From the NCBI GenBank assembly GCA_902362375.1, contig CABIVS010000005.1, forward strand, positions 1 through 64,000: DNA of 64,000 nt, given 5' to 3'. The DNA is from Bacteroidaceae bacterium. Its GTDB lineage: Bacteria > Bacteroidota > Bacteroidia > Bacteroidales > Bacteroidaceae. The position numbers and the translations under genes were made by a program. The notes beneath the pieces are model-generated. The model ran no database searches and was not told the DNA's origin. It saw only the letters and a list, made by a program, of their open reading frames with translations. Shown one piece after another: positions 51,793 to 59,174 of the stretch. How positions within the stretch are numbered: the first letter of the stretch is position 1; each line of letters begins with the position of its first letter.

Positions 51793-53589
51793 TCAGTCTA
51801 CCCACTTGAAGAGGCGGTTCCAGCGAATCTTACCGTCAAACCATCCACGGTCTTTGTCAAGCGACAGCCATACGACAATCGGTTTGCCCACTACGTGATC
51901 CTCGGGTACAAAACCCCAATAACGGGAGTCGGCAGAGTTGTGACGGTTGTCACCCATCATCCAGTAATAATCCATTTTGAAGGTATATTCATTGGTCTTT
52001 TCACCGTTGATGTAGATACCGTCCGGTTTCACTTCCAGCTTGTTGCCTTCGTAGGCTACGATGCAACGCTCATAGATAGGCAGGTTGTCTTCTGTGAGGG
52101 TAATGGTAGCTCCTTTGGCAGGAATCCAGATCGGACCGTAATTGTTGCGGTTCCATTTGGTATAAAGGTTTAGCGGATACATCTGTCCGGCGTATTCTTC
52201 CGGTTCCATTACTATTTTGCTGATTAGCTTTTTATTGCCAAGGAGAGTGTCATACATCTTTTTAGTCAATGGAAGATGATATACCGGATTCAGTTTGCCT
52301 TGCGCATTCCGGTTGTCCAGTCCCATTTCCAATAATCCGCCTTCCCAGCCAGAGTCTTCTATCAGCATGGTGTCATCCTTGCTGATGCCTAATTCGCGCA
52401 GCATATCTTCCGGAATGTACGGACCGGTAGTCTGCACGAAGTAGTTGAATTGCAGGTTTTCGGGGTTCTCAATCGCCTTACCGTCAATCATCACCTGTCC
52501 GTCTACAATTTGCAATGTATCACCGGGCAAGCCGACACAACGTTTCACATAATTCTCGCGACGGTCTACCGGACGCCACAGTACTTCACCGTAAGTACGC
52601 GGATTGTTTAGAATCTGTTTACGTCCGGCGGCGTAGTAGAGATCATAGATCGCACGTTGCTGTGAACGTGTCAGGCTATCCATTTCAATCTGTTTGGAGT
52701 AGATGCGTTGTCCTTCACCGTAAGCCAGCGTATAGAAGTCCGTTGTCTGTTGGTAGTTCACTGCTACCGTGTCTCCTGCCGGGAAGTTGAAGACAACAAT
52801 GTCATTCAGCTTCACTTTGCCGAAGCCCGGTACCCGTTTGTATTTCCATTGTGGCCACTCGATATACGATTTAGTATTGAAGACAGGCAGCGTATGTTGT
52901 GCCAACGGCATAGAAAGCGGAGTGTTCGGTACGCGGGGACCGTAGCTCATCTTGCTTACATACAGGAAATCGCCTACCAGCAATGATTTTTCCAGCGAAG
53001 AGGAAGGGATCTGGTAATTCTGGAAGATGTAGATATTGACGAAGTAGACGGCAACCAACGCAAATACGATGGCATCCACCCAACTCATCACACTGCGGAC
53101 AGCCGGATTCTTCGACTTCTTCCAAAAAGACCAAGGTATTTTCTTTGTGATATAAATATCGAAAATGAAAGGAACAATAATCAATCCCCACCAACTCCGT
53201 ACCCAGAGAAGGAAAGCGAGGTAAAGTAGAATAGCAATGGCACATTTGATCCATTGTACATGCTCCACTTTTGTTGTTTCTTTTGGTAGATTTAACTGTA
53301 AAGTTGATCCGTATTGATTGTCTTTATCTTCTCCTTTTCTGAAAATCAGGACAAAAGGAAAGCAAGGTATTAATTGCCAAAACCCGTTTATTCCCAAATC
53401 ATGACATCTTTTAGCACCCTGTGCGACATTGATCCATATTATAGGAATTAAAATAAGCATAATAAGAAAGGGGGGGGCCTCTTCTTCTGCATATGTTATG
53501 GGAAGTGTTATCACCCCTGTGAAAAGAGCTGTTAGAAAATATTCTAACCGTCCGATTCTTCCTTTGAAAGAAAATAATCTTTTTAGCAT
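51793..53589 (-). CDS. lepB: Signal peptidase I with N-terminal DUF805 membrane domain
   Basis: 598 residues, far longer than usual LepB. Residues 1 to about 95 are a DUF805 domain (FKGRIGRLEYF, GAKRCHDLGINGFW) with several membrane helices. Two more helices near 115-150 and one near 170-188 precede the catalytic region. The nucleophile Ser198 is in IPSSSLEKS, the general base Lys349 in NYVKRCVGLPGD, and MMGDNRHNSADSRYWG is intact. It removes signal peptides from exported proteins. It starts 4 bases after dapB. A run of eight C on the coding strand (53470-53477) in codons 38-40 could allow frameshifting. Confidence 0.93.
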   Translation of the reverse strand: MLKRLFSFKGRIGRLEYFLTALFTGVITLPITYAEEEAPPFLIMLILIPIIWINVAQGAKRCHDLGINGFWQLIPCFPFVLIFRKGEDKDNQYGSTLQLNLPKETTKVEHVQWIKCAIAILLYLAFLLWVRSWWGLIIVPFIFDIYITKKIPWSFWKKSKNPAVRSVMSWVDAIVFALVAVYFVNIYIFQNYQIPSSSLEKSLLVGDFLYVSKMSYGPRVPNTPLSMPLAQHTLPVFNTKSYIEWPQWKYKRVPGFGKVKLNDIVVFNFPAGDTVAVNYQQTTDFYTLAYGEGQRIYSKQIEMDSLTRSQQRAIYDLYYAAGRKQILNNPRTYGEVLWRPVDRRENYVKRCVGLPGDTLQIVDGQVMIDGKAIENPENLQFNYFVQTTGPYIPEDMLRELGISKDDTMLIEDSGWEGGLLEMGLDNRNAQGKLNPVYHLPLTKKMYDTLLGNKKLISKIVMEPEEYAGQMYPLNLYTKWNRNNYGPIWIPAKGATITLTEDNLPIYERCIVAYEGNKLEVKPDGIYINGEKTNEYTFKMDYYWMMGDNRHNSADSRYWGFVPEDHVVGKPIVVWLSLDKDRGWFDGKIRWNRLFKWVD

Positions 53590-53593
53590 ATCT

Positions 53594-54364
53594 TTATTTT
53601 GTTGATTTCAAGAATGGGAATAAATCACTCATGCCCAAAAAACCTTCGTGTGTGGCCGTATATTCGGCTGCCAGTACGGCTCCCAATACAAATCCGCCAC
53701 GGCTTTTAGCATCATGCGTGATAGTTATGCTGTCTACATCAGATTCATAGCGAATGGTATGCAGACCGAACACTTCTCCTTCGCGGATAGAGGCGATAGG
53801 AAGTTCATTAGGCGCGCAATCGTTGGTTCCGCTAATGGTTCCGTCCGGTGCAAGGAAAGTTCCTTCCACCCATTTGTCCTTACGGTCCATCTTTTCCAGA
53901 ATACCTTCTGCCAGTGTGATGGCTGTTCCGCTAGGAGCATCCAGTTTATGAATATGATGTGTCTCGCTCATGGTGACATCATAAGTGGGGAACTGGTTCA
54001 TAATTTTAGCCAGATACTTGTTGACAGCAGAGAAAATGCTGACTCCCAGACTGAAGTTGGACGACCAGAACAGTGTTTTGCCTCCTTCAGTACAGAGCTT
54101 TTTGATTTCTTCGCCATGCTCGGCCATCCATCCGGTGCTGCCGGATACCAGTTTCACACCGGCTTTGAAAGTTTTTATATAATTGCTGTAAGCTACCATC
54201 GGATTGGTAAACTCAATGGCCACATCGGCCGATTTGAACGCTTCGGATTCGAAGTCATCCTGATTATTGATGTCAATGATGCAGACGATTTCATGTCCGC
54301 GACTACGGGCAACCTTTTCTATCTCTTTGCCCATCTTTCCGTAACCGATCAGTGCTATTTTCAT
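53594..54364 (-). CDS. dapB: 4-hydroxy-tetrahydrodipicolinate reductase
   Basis: 256 residues from the Met at 54364, which starts directly at the Rossmann motif MKIALIGYGKMG; the in-frame Met at 54430 lies upstream of the promoter. The substrate-binding and catalytic signature SETHHIHKLDAPSGTA is complete, as is GSTGW. It reduces hydroxy-tetrahydrodipicolinate with NAD(P)H in the diaminopimelate branch of lysine and peptidoglycan synthesis. It heads the leftward unit with lepB, the lepB paralog and WbqC. Confidence 0.96.
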   Translation of the reverse strand: MKIALIGYGKMGKEIEKVARSRGHEIVCIIDINNQDDFESEAFKSADVAIEFTNPMVAYSNYIKTFKAGVKLVSGSTGWMAEHGEEIKKLCTEGGKTLFWSSNFSLGVSIFSAVNKYLAKIMNQFPTYDVTMSETHHIHKLDAPSGTAITLAEGILEKMDRKDKWVEGTFLAPDGTISGTNDCAPNELPIASIREGEVFGLHTIRYESDVDSITITHDAKSRGGFVLGAVLAAEYTATHEGFLGMSDLFPFLKSTK

Positions 54365-54396
54365 TGTTTTCTGACTTATATTCAAAATAATAGTCG

Positions 54397-54404
54397 CAAA
54401 GATA
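54397..54404 (-). promoter_or_regulatory. -7 element for dapB
   Basis: Minus strand TATCTTTG, perfect match, 32 bases before the dapB ATG. It lies 10 bases from the rightward -7 element of the divergent gene, so polymerases on the two promoters would compete. Confidence 0.7.
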
Positions 54405-54414
54405 AGATTTTTAT

Positions 54415-54422
54415 TACATTTG
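54415..54422 (+). promoter_or_regulatory. -7 element for the DUF2851 gene
   Basis: TACATTTG fits TAnnTTTG, with a leader of about 20 bases to the ATG at 54448. Confidence 0.65.
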
Positions 54423-54447
54423 CAGCGCACATTAACGTCTTGTTAAC

Positions 54448-55737
54448 ATGGAACATCTTCTCCACTACGTGTGGAAACATAAATTATTTCCTCTGAAAGT
54501 ACTGCAAACCACCAACGGCTTACCGGTAGAAGTGATTGATTCCGGGCTGCAAAACACGAATGCCGGTCCCGACTTTTTTAACGCGAAACTAAAGATTGAT
54601 GACACCTTATGGGTAGGGAATATAGAAATACATACACATTCTTCTGATTGGTTTCGCCACGGGCATAATTGCGACAAAACCTACGATTCTGTAATTCTCC
54701 ATGTGGTGAGCGAGGTGGATACGGAAATAACCCGTACCAACGGTGAACAGATACCACAACTATTGCTGACTTGTCCGGAAAATGTGCAATCCCATTATCA
54801 TGAACTTTGCGTAGCCGATCATTATCCGGCTTGCTATCCCATCCTTGCCTCTCTTCCCAAACTCACTATCCATTCCTGGCTGACCGCTTTGCAAACAGAG
54901 CGTTTGGAACAGAAAGCACAGTTAATCATGCATCGTCTCGAACTTTGCAACAGTAATTGGGAAGATGCTTTCTTTATCACCCTTGCCCGTAATTTCGGTT
55001 TCGGATTGAACGGAGATGCTTTTGAAACGTGGGCGGAATTGTTGCCATTTCGTGCGATGGATAAGCACCGGAATAATTTGTTTCAGATAGAAGCTTTCTT
55101 CTATGGTTTGGCAGGGTTGTTGGAAGACACATTTCTGAAAAAGGAACAGGAGGACGAGTATAGTATTCGTCTTTGCAAAGAGTTTCGTTATTTGCAGCGA
55201 AAATTTGAAATCGGGCAGGGGATGGATGCTACTTTATGGCGTTTTCTACGGCTTCGTCCGGAAAACTTTCCGCATATTCGCTTGGCGCAGTTGGCCTATC
55301 TCTATCAGAAAGGAGATAAGCTGTTTTCACGTTTACTGGAAGCGGATACTCTGACGGATGTGAGAGCTTTACTGGATACACGTACGTCTTCCTATTGGGA
55401 GAATCATTATTTATTCGGGCGACTTTCTTCACAAAAGGAAAAGACGATGGGAGAGCGTTCCAAAGATTTGATTATCATTAATACGGTGGTTCCTTTTCTT
55501 TATACCTATGGTTTGCACAAGACGGATGAACGAATGTGTGAACGTGCCTCACGTTTTTTGGAAGAATTGAAGGCGGAGAGCAATCATATTATCCGTTCGT
55601 GGAGCGATGCCGGACTTCCGGTAGTCAGTGCGGCGGATAGTCAGGCACTGATACAGTTACAAAAAGAGTATTGCGATAAGCGGAAATGTCTGTACTGCCG
55701 TTTCGGTTATGAGTATTTAAAGCATACAAAGATTTAG
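54448..55737 (+). CDS. DUF2851-family protein
   Basis: 429 residues, matching the Bacteroidetes DUF2851 family by its start (LLHYVWKHKLFPLKVLQT), the GPDFFNAKLKIDDTLWVGNI and HSSDWFRHGHNCDKTYDSV region, which recalls a nuclease-like beta-meander, and the C-terminal CDKRKCLYCRFGYEYLK with two close cysteines. No signal peptide, so cytoplasmic. Function unknown. It is divergent from dapB. Confidence 0.85.
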   Translation: MEHLLHYVWKHKLFPLKVLQTTNGLPVEVIDSGLQNTNAGPDFFNAKLKIDDTLWVGNIEIHTHSSDWFRHGHNCDKTYDSVILHVVSEVDTEITRTNGEQIPQLLLTCPENVQSHYHELCVADHYPACYPILASLPKLTIHSWLTALQTERLEQKAQLIMHRLELCNSNWEDAFFITLARNFGFGLNGDAFETWAELLPFRAMDKHRNNLFQIEAFFYGLAGLLEDTFLKKEQEDEYSIRLCKEFRYLQRKFEIGQGMDATLWRFLRLRPENFPHIRLAQLAYLYQKGDKLFSRLLEADTLTDVRALLDTRTSSYWENHYLFGRLSSQKEKTMGERSKDLIIINTVVPFLYTYGLHKTDERMCERASRFLEELKAESNHIIRSWSDAGLPVVSAADSQALIQLQKEYCDKRKCLYCRFGYEYLKHTKI

Positions 55738-55770
55738 TTCTTAAAATAACCAAGATGCCAAACTTGTCAT

Positions 55771-55778
55771 TATCTTTG
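55771..55778 (+). promoter_or_regulatory. -7 element for the small lipoprotein gene
   Basis: TATCTTTG, perfect match, with a leader of about 28 bases to the ATG at 55813. Confidence 0.65.
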
Positions 55779-55812
55779 CGTCGTCAATTAAACTCTTAAT
55801 TTATATAGTGTT

Positions 55813-56373
55813 ATGAGAGCTAAAAAGTTTGTATGCTGCTTGCTGGCTATGATGCTGCTCGCAGGCGTTTCGTTTATCTCCTGCGGTAATAGTTCTAAGG
55901 CAAAAGCCGATAATGAACTGACTACACAAGACGGTGAAGATTTCAAATCCTTTCTGGATAAATTTACTTCCAGTGCAGCCTTCCAGTATACTCGTATCAA
56001 GTTCCCATTAAAGACTCCGATCACTTTGTTGGCAGATGACGGAGAAACCGAGAAAACATTCCCTTTCACTCGGGAAAAGTGGCCGTTGCTGGATAGCGAA
56101 ACAATGAAGGAAGAACGTATCACCCAGGAAGAGGGAGGTATTTATGTTTCCAAGTTTACGTTGAATGAACCGAAGCATAAAATCTTTGAAGCAGGCTATG
56201 AAGAATCCGAGGTTGATTTGCGTGTCGAGTTCGAATTGCAGTCGGACGGGAAATGGTATGTGGTAGACTGCTATACAGGTTGGTATGGATATGACTTGCC
56301 GATTGGAGAGTTAAAGCAGACTATTCAGAATGTGAAAGAAGAAAATGCCGCATTCAAAGAAATACATCCTTAG
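55813..56373 (+). CDS. Hypothetical lipoprotein (DUF4348-like)
   Basis: 186 residues. Signal MRAKKFVCCLLAMMLLAGVS with lipobox ISC near residue 24. The mature part has a Phe-rich helix (FKSFLDKFTSSAAFQYTRIKFPL), then beta strands ending with FELQSDGKWYVVDCYTGWYG. This pattern recalls small Bacteroides lipoproteins annotated DUF4348; I am not certain of the family. Function unknown. A long hairpin ends its transcript. Confidence 0.7.
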   Translation: MRAKKFVCCLLAMMLLAGVSFISCGNSSKAKADNELTTQDGEDFKSFLDKFTSSAAFQYTRIKFPLKTPITLLADDGETEKTFPFTREKWPLLDSETMKEERITQEEGGIYVSKFTLNEPKHKIFEAGYEESEVDLRVEFELQSDGKWYVVDCYTGWYGYDLPIGELKQTIQNVKEENAAFKEIHP

Positions 56374-56386
56374 AAAGGAGAAATAA

Positions 56387-56456
56387 GTATTAAGTATCAA
56401 GTATTAAGTATTAGCCAGTCATTTGATGTTAATACTTAATACTTGATACTTAATAC
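56387..56456. terminator. 27-bp perfect hairpin between convergent genes
   Basis: 56387-56413 pairs perfectly with 56430-56456, with a 16-base loop. Each arm is built from tandem copies of the heptamer AAGTATT/AAGTATC. It lies between a rightward gene ending at 56373 and a leftward gene ending at 56467, so a bidirectional terminator or 3'-end stabiliser is likely. Confidence 0.75.
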
Positions 56457-56466
56457 ATGATATTGA

Positions 56467-56991
56467 TTAGGGTTCTCCGACATAATATCCCAGTTCGGAT
56501 TCTTTTCCATCCACCATCTCTCTGACAATACCGTTCTTGGTGTTGAAATCCTGATAGAGTTCCTCATAATCACGTGTATAGTCTGCATCGGGGACTACGT
56601 TAACATCAAATTTAAGTTCGGCTCTTCCGTCGGGGAGCATATTGCCGAAAATCCGGATGCGGTGAACCACCTCGCCTACATTCTTAATGCTGTTGTAGGT
56701 TGCCTTGAATTGTCTGATTCCGTCTTCGGGAATGATGATATGCGAACTTTTATCCAGAATGATACAGCCACAGGAAGGTTGCATTTCTGAAATGATTAAC
56801 GGAGCATCTCCTGTATTGGTGATAGTAAACATGATATCGAGCTGCTGACCTTGCTTGATGGGGTAATAGTGCCTGATCGAGTCCTTTATCGTCATACTTG
56901 TGGGACGTACTTCCTTCCTGCACCCTGTAAAGCAGAGCGGAAGTGTCGTCAGTAGGAAAATATAGAATATAGATTTATTCATTGTTGCCAT
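56467..56991 (-). CDS. DUF1573 domain lipoprotein
   Basis: 174 residues. Signal with lipobox CFTGC near residue 24. The mature domain is DUF1573-like: the QLDIMFTITNTGDAPLIIS strand, then the Cys-containing PSCGCIILDKSS turn and the FKATYNSI strand, an Ig/ASH-like sandwich common in Bacteroidetes. Met4 is an alternative start. It lies 29 bases after the DUF4838 gene and ends the leftward operon. A periplasmic accessory role is possible; nothing catalytic is visible. Confidence 0.85.
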   Translation of the reverse strand: MATMNKSIFYIFLLTTLPLCFTGCRKEVRPTSMTIKDSIRHYYPIKQGQQLDIMFTITNTGDAPLIISEMQPSCGCIILDKSSHIIIPEDGIRQFKATYNSIKNVGEVVHRIRIFGNMLPDGRAELKFDVNVVPDADYTRDYEELYQDFNTKNGIVREMVDGKESELGYYVGEP

Positions 56992-57020
56992 TTATTTTTA
57001 TTATATCACTTTTTCAGCAT

Positions 57021-59174
57021 CTAAGGGATGAATGCAATTTCATCGATACCTATTTGCGCTTCCGGTTTCTTTAAACAACTGATTTTGATGCTTAGTTGTT
57101 CTGCTCCGTTCAGGTCTGCCGGAACGGTGGCTTTTATCATTTCCCCTTTTTCCGGGGCGTCTTCCGGTTTCAGGTCTATTGTTTTATAGGCTATTCCGTC
57201 TTTCAACAGTTGAATTTGTTGTGGCGCATAGATGTGATGCCGGGGAAGATTCAGAAAGCTGATATAGAATGTTCCTGATGCGTTGATACCTTTCACCGGC
57301 AGGTTGATGGTACATTCTTCTCCCGGAATGACTACCCAACCGCAATGATAGTCTCCGGGTAAACCGTGAGTGCCATCAGTCAGTTTCTTGGTATCAATTT
57401 TATTCAGTTTAGGAGTTGCTGAAGGATTGAGTCCTAAAAACAAGCTTTTCTTGATGTCGGAAGAAAGTAGGTATTGTTCCCATTCCTTTATATAATAGTC
57501 GATTTCATAGGCTGACTCATTATAATATTCCATTCCGGTAAATGCTTTGTGTTCTTTGAGCTGGGTGATCCATTTCCGGGCTTGGGGAACCGGTTGGATC
57601 TCCTTTCCATTCCGTTTGGCATATCCGTAAGCATCAAAGCCGTGGTCACGTCCTAATTCCAGGCGTGTGAAAGACAAAGCAGTCTGAAGTTCGTGCAGCT
57701 TTTTACGCTCTTTCCCTTTTGCTTCGGAAACAAAATCTCCCATTTCATCATAGAATTTGATGAATTGATCCGGATAGAGGAATGCTTTTTCTGATTCTCT
57801 GATACCGGCATAAAGTCCGAGTCGTTTTCCGGATTGGGCATTGTTCTCCAATTCAGTGTAGTAATCGTATAGCCATTTTTTTGATACTGGATATTCCTGA
57901 TTAAAGTAACTTCTGATTAAGTCATCGACCGGGAGTTCTGGGTTGATAAGGAGGGAGGATAATACAAAAGTCCTCATTTCATCGAAAGAAGAATAGCTAT
58001 ATCCACTTCCGTTGAAGAATATGCCGCTGGCTCCATGTTGTTTGAAGAATTGGAGTCTTTGTTGAGCTATCTTTAATATGGGAAAAGGAGTGAGGTAGTC
58101 GTCGAAGTTGTTGATATAGTCCCATATATAGATGTTGTTCGTTACTTTCTTCCAGTTGTCGAGTTGGTCGGCAAATTTCTTGTCTTGCTCATCCTTGCCG
58201 TCTGTCCGGCGAAGTGGGTAGTCGATGGCGCTGACGATTACTCCGGTGTTGGCGGGGAGTTGTTTGTCGGTGACCTGTTGTGTGGTCAGATAAGAAGTCG
58301 TAAAGAAAAAATGCTTGGGAAAACGTTGTGAAAGGCGGATGATAAGTTCCGTAACGGCCGGAGTGGCATTCTTCTCCGTGTTTCCCAGTGCGGTGCAGGT
58401 GGCACATGTGCAGGCATACGGAGCATCATCCGGGGCTATTACAAAACGGGAATTCCCCTTTTCACCGAAGTTATTTACAATATAACTTTCTATCTGGCGG
58501 TACATGTCCTCGGAAGAGAAACACAGTTGTGAGTCATCTGTCTTTCCATGAATGGTGGCATATACTTTTTCCGCTTCTTTTCCCAATACTTTCCGCAGGT
58601 TGTGTCCCCATATTCCCCAGCTGTCGTCGAAGTTGTTTAGTCCGATCACCCCTGTATGATCGGGATTCAGACCGTATGGGGAATAAATGCTTTGGTAGTC
58701 AAATGCAAAGGTTCCACAAGTATCATTGAGATTGATAAGGGCGGGAGGAAGATCGGAGCCGTCTATGCGCGGGTCTTCTTTACTGATTTTCTTGATTAGC
58801 TGGTATTGCAGCCAGAGCATTTGTTTGTCGTCACTTGCTGTCAACCTTATATCAGCACCTTTGCAGGCTACTTTGAATCCTCTTTGTAAGGTGGGGTCTA
58901 TCTGTATAATGATACGCCATGCATCCATCTCGGAAACGCCAAAAGCTACCATTTCATCGTCATTTGCACGCTTTTTGAGATGCTCGTACAGGTATTTCGC
59001 CCACCGGGTGTCTCTGTCGGTCGGGGCTTCGCCAATAGTGACGAGATATCCTTCTTTCGATGGGAACATCTCCGTGCGTGCCTGCATACGGCAGCCGGAT
59101 AAAAGGCAGCAAATACAGATCATTCCTGCCAATATGGGGCCAAGCGTATCAGAATGAAATATAAACTTGTGCAT
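57021..59174 (-). CDS. DUF4838 lipoprotein, glycosidase-like
   Basis: 717 residues. The start overlaps the end of the upstream gene by 26 bases (coupled translation), and the signal ends LLSGC (Cys28). Residues 40-135 resemble the N-terminal domain of GH20/GH67-type glycosidases (WLQYQLIKKIS). The DUF4838 core follows, with PDDAPYACTCATC and WDYINNFDDYLTPFP. The last 120 residues form a beta-sandwich (PVKGINASGTFYISFLNLP) that may bind carbohydrate. DUF4838 barrels are distant relatives of retaining glycosidases. Next to a polysaccharide synthase and an outer-membrane exporter, it could trim or modify the nascent polymer (inference). Confidence 0.82.
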   Translation of the reverse strand: MHKFIFHSDTLGPILAGMICICCLLSGCRMQARTEMFPSKEGYLVTIGEAPTDRDTRWAKYLYEHLKKRANDDEMVAFGVSEMDAWRIIIQIDPTLQRGFKVACKGADIRLTASDDKQMLWLQYQLIKKISKEDPRIDGSDLPPALINLNDTCGTFAFDYQSIYSPYGLNPDHTGVIGLNNFDDSWGIWGHNLRKVLGKEAEKVYATIHGKTDDSQLCFSSEDMYRQIESYIVNNFGEKGNSRFVIAPDDAPYACTCATCTALGNTEKNATPAVTELIIRLSQRFPKHFFFTTSYLTTQQVTDKQLPANTGVIVSAIDYPLRRTDGKDEQDKKFADQLDNWKKVTNNIYIWDYINNFDDYLTPFPILKIAQQRLQFFKQHGASGIFFNGSGYSYSSFDEMRTFVLSSLLINPELPVDDLIRSYFNQEYPVSKKWLYDYYTELENNAQSGKRLGLYAGIRESEKAFLYPDQFIKFYDEMGDFVSEAKGKERKKLHELQTALSFTRLELGRDHGFDAYGYAKRNGKEIQPVPQARKWITQLKEHKAFTGMEYYNESAYEIDYYIKEWEQYLLSSDIKKSLFLGLNPSATPKLNKIDTKKLTDGTHGLPGDYHCGWVVIPGEECTINLPVKGINASGTFYISFLNLPRHHIYAPQQIQLLKDGIAYKTIDLKPEDAPEKGEMIKATVPADLNGAEQLSIKISCLKKPEAQIGIDEIAFIP

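Noticed and set aside
53648..54496. Plus-strand open frame (282 codons) across dapB and its promoter
   Set aside because: dapB is intact with signature motifs; the antisense frame runs through both divergent promoters.
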